Below, one piece after another: positions 5,224-5,940 of a DNA stretch of 5,940 nucleotides. Location: contig DITO01000036.1 in the NCBI GenBank assembly GCA_002422065.1, positions 1 through 5,940 on the forward strand, read 5' to 3'. Both the position numbers and the translations under genes were made by a program. The notes under the pieces were generated by a model, which searched no databases, was not told the DNA's origin, and was given only the letters and a program-made list of their open reading frames with translations. The stretch comes from Erysipelotrichaceae bacterium UBA6182 (GTDB taxonomy: Bacteria; Bacillota_I; Bacilli_A; Erysipelotrichales; Erysipelotrichaceae). How positions within the stretch are numbered: the stretch's first letter is position 1; every line of letters begins with the position of its first letter.

Positions 5224-5448
5224 ATGAAACTCGAAATCCACAATAACTACGATAGCGAACTTGCAGAGTCTCAAGGTAAAGTTTCCAAAACAAACCCGCT
5301 TCTTGGTATTCTTATCGGTGAAGTAGACAATAATGGCTGGAAGGCCATGAACGTTCTGAATGTTGCTGCAGGTAAAAATATCAAACAGATCGTCAAGGCA
5401 ATGAATATTAAAGAGTCTGACATCACTGAATTTGCTGATCTTAGGTAA
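5224..5448 (+). CDS. Small phage protein of unknown function (74 aa)
   Basis: ATG 5224 is preceded by CGGAG at 5211-5215, which is the effective ribosome site; the AAGGAAA of the promoter cassette is farther away. The protein starts with a charged segment (MKLEIHNNYDSELAESQGK). It then has a hydrophobic strand (LLGILIGEVDNNGWKAMNVLNVAAGK) that is too broken by polar residues to be a membrane span, and a C-terminal helix (IKQIVKAMNIKESDITEFADL) that loosely resembles a small helix-turn-helix. Without a closer match I would not call it a DNA-binding protein. It is a single-gene unit between two copies of the same promoter cassette. Confidence 0.8.
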   Translation: MKLEIHNNYDSELAESQGKVSKTNPLLGILIGEVDNNGWKAMNVLNVAAGKNIKQIVKAMNIKESDITEFADLR

Positions 5449-5456
5449 AAAACTTG

Positions 5457-5500
5457 TTGACAAATACAGAAAATCAGCCTAGTATATAAATACAAGGAAA
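5457..5500 (+). promoter_or_regulatory. Promoter/RBS cassette, copy 2, with exact late-type TATAAATA
   Basis: TTGACA (5457-5462), 17 nt, TAGTAT (5480-5485), TATAAATA (5485-5492), AAGGAAA (5494-5500). The last element is the ribosome site for the ATG at 5506. A run of six A (5447-5452) lies just upstream of the -35. Confidence 0.85.
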
Positions 5501-5505
5501 AGAAA

Positions 5506-5604
5506 ATGCTTACCTTTATCTTTGGAATGATTACAGGCGTTGTATTGACTTTCCTTGTACTGTTTTTAGTTAGTAAAAATCCACCAAATTTTCTTCCTTG
5601 GTGA
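5506..5604 (+). CDS. 32-aa single-pass membrane microprotein
   Basis: ATG 5506 follows AAGGAAA at 5494-5500 with 5 nt spacing, and the gene has its own near-consensus promoter. The product starts MLTFIFGMITGVVLTFLVLF and continues LVSKNPPNFLPW. One hydrophobic helix of about 20 residues (2-23) is followed by a lysine and a short Pro-rich, aromatic tail. By the positive-inside rule the tail would be cytoplasmic, although one charge gives weak guidance. Small membrane peptides of this kind in phages can act in lysis, lysis inhibition or superinfection exclusion, but nothing here picks one. Its strong signals make it a real gene despite its size. Confidence 0.7.
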   Translation: MLTFIFGMITGVVLTFLVLFLVSKNPPNFLPW

Positions 5605-5672
5605 AAAAAGTTAGTAAAAAGTAAAAAAAGTTGTTGACATATACAAAGAATTGGTTTATATTTATATAAATA
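5604..5672 (+). promoter_or_regulatory. Strong promoter of the leader/tRNA unit, with A-tracts and late-type box
   Basis: TTGACA (5634-5639), 17 nt, TATATT (5657-5662). A-tracts at 5604-5609, 5616-5620 and 5623-5629 lie where an UP element would contact the alpha subunit of RNA polymerase. An exact TATAAATA lies at 5665-5672. The predicted start is near 5669, giving a leader of roughly 220 nt before the terminator end. Confidence 0.85.
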
Positions 5673-5766
5673 AACACATATGGATGATTTCAGCAAATCT
5701 ATGCATTTGACTTGTAATCAAAACACGCAAAATGTCATCCAGACTAAACAAACAGAGGAACTACAA

Positions 5767-5808
5767 ATGAACTGCTTTATTTGCAAATTTGAGGAATATA
5801 TGACTTAG
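5767..5808 (+). CDS. Cys-containing leader peptide (13 aa), candidate attenuator peptide
   Basis: ATG 5767 has GAGGA at 5755-5759. The peptide is MNCFICKFEEYMT, ending at TAG 5806-5808, with Cys codons (TGC) at positions 3 and 6. The frame extends up to an ATG at 5680, giving 42 aa, but that ATG has no ribosome site. The stop codon directly abuts the antiterminator arm at 5809-5817, and AGGAGG (5807-5812), a perfect anti-16S match, begins within it. The downstream RNA gene most resembles tRNA-Cys. Together this suggests a regulatory peptide whose translation speed senses charged tRNA-Cys. A functional small protein is the alternative, since CxxC could bind metal. Confidence 0.6.
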   Translation: MNCFICKFEEYMT

Positions 5809-5863
5809 GAGGGTTCCTGAGATCGGCTTGTCTTGCAAACAGACGAGTTCATTTGGAACCCTC
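5809..5863 (+). promoter_or_regulatory. Antiterminator stem with internal hairpin
   Basis: 5809-5817 (GAGGGTTCC) pairs perfectly with 5855-5863. Inside, 5827-5833 pairs with 5841-5847 (7 bp, one G-U) around the 7-nt loop TGCAAAC. The 3' arm overlaps the left arm of the terminator at 5857-5869, so the two structures exclude each other. Confidence 0.75.
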
Positions 5864-5894
5864 TAGGATAAAAATCTTAGAGGGTTTTTCTTTT
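5857..5894 (+). terminator. Strong rho-independent terminator upstream of the tRNA
   Basis: 5857-5869 pairs with 5874-5886: 13 bp with one G-U, closed by an AAAA loop. TTTCTTTT (5887-5894) follows. It sits between the promoter at 5634 and the tRNA at 5916, so it is attenuating rather than end-of-gene. Confidence 0.9.
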
Positions 5895-5915
5895 GCTCTT
5901 TTAAAATTCAGATAA

Positions 5916-5940
5916 GTTCCAGTGGCAGAATGGCTATGCA
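5916..5940 (+). tRNA. 5' end of a tRNA, most like tRNA-Cys (cut by the window edge)
   Basis: A 7-nt acceptor strand GTTCCAG (5916-5922) is followed by T8 and G9 and a D arm with a 3-bp stem: GCA (5925-5927) with TGC (5937-5939). The 9-nt loop GAATGGCTA carries the conserved GG. A 3-bp D stem with this loop length, followed by A, matches bacterial tRNA-Cys layout. Anticodon, T arm and 3' end are outside the window, so identity is inferred. Confidence 0.65.

Noticed and set aside
5680..5766. ATG 5680 giving a 42-aa version of the leader peptide
   Set aside because: No ribosome site upstream and almost no 5' leader; GAGGA clearly serves ATG 5767. It stays possible that a minor long form is made.
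5809..5885. Complete tRNA gene within the leader
   Set aside because: Only 55 nt between paired ends, no T8 or normal D and T arms, and a 3' end of AGGA rather than CCA; the stem fits an antiterminator better.
5767..5894. T-box riboswitch
   Set aside because: No T-box consensus (GGGUGGNACCGCG) and no specifier-loop layout; T-boxes are mainly in Gram-positive bacteria, unlike the rest of this window.
1..5940. CRISPR array, insertion sequence or attachment site
   Set aside because: No regularly spaced repeats, transposase gene or integrase with core repeats was seen.

Overview
The window looks like part of a large tailed-phage genome (Caudoviricetes), probably T4-like and with a Gram-negative host. 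I infer this from tightly packed small genes that overlap or nearly touch, strong GGAG/AAGGA ribosome sites, near-consensus TTGACA-17-TAnnnT promoters, the octamer TATAAATA (the T4-type late promoter core) next to those promoters, two proteins whose first 10-12 residues resemble T4 capsid-targeting peptides, and the start of what looks like a tRNA block. Host and taxon cannot be fixed from sequence alone.

Layout. (1) Positions 2-1450: a Ro60/Rsr-like TROVE plus von Willebrand A protein, open at the left edge and interrupted by an in-frame TAA at 677-679, followed by a UUCG-loop terminator (1454-1477). (2) Positions 1496-3639: a plus-strand operon of seven small genes, mostly unrecognised, including a 46-residue HNH-like fragment. 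(3) Positions 3641-4255: a promoter lying inside a perfect 16-bp inverted repeat, then two small genes. (4) Positions 4259-5121: two convergent AT-rich genes with stops 1 nt apart. One codes for a possible GNAT-fold protein and the other, the only minus-strand gene, for a HicA-like toxin. Both start with capsid-targeting-like peptides. (5) Positions 5167-5604: two copies of a 44-nt promoter/RBS cassette, each driving a tiny gene (74 aa, and a 32-aa membrane peptide). (6) Positions 5604-5940: an A-tract-boosted promoter, a 13-codon leader peptide with two Cys codons, mutually exclusive antiterminator and terminator stems, and the first 25 nt of a tRNA that most resembles tRNA-Cys.

How the parts may work together (inference). 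Region 6 has the geometry of classical amino-acid attenuation. A ribosome stalled on the Cys codons leaves the antiterminator arm free and the tRNA is transcribed; a ribosome at the leader stop covers that arm and the terminator forms. Region 4 could be a pair of proteins packaged in the head and injected with the DNA, with a HicA-type RNase as cargo. The Ro-like protein is an RNA-binding scaffold family; its premature stop is either inactivation, a sequence error, or a recoding or suppression site.
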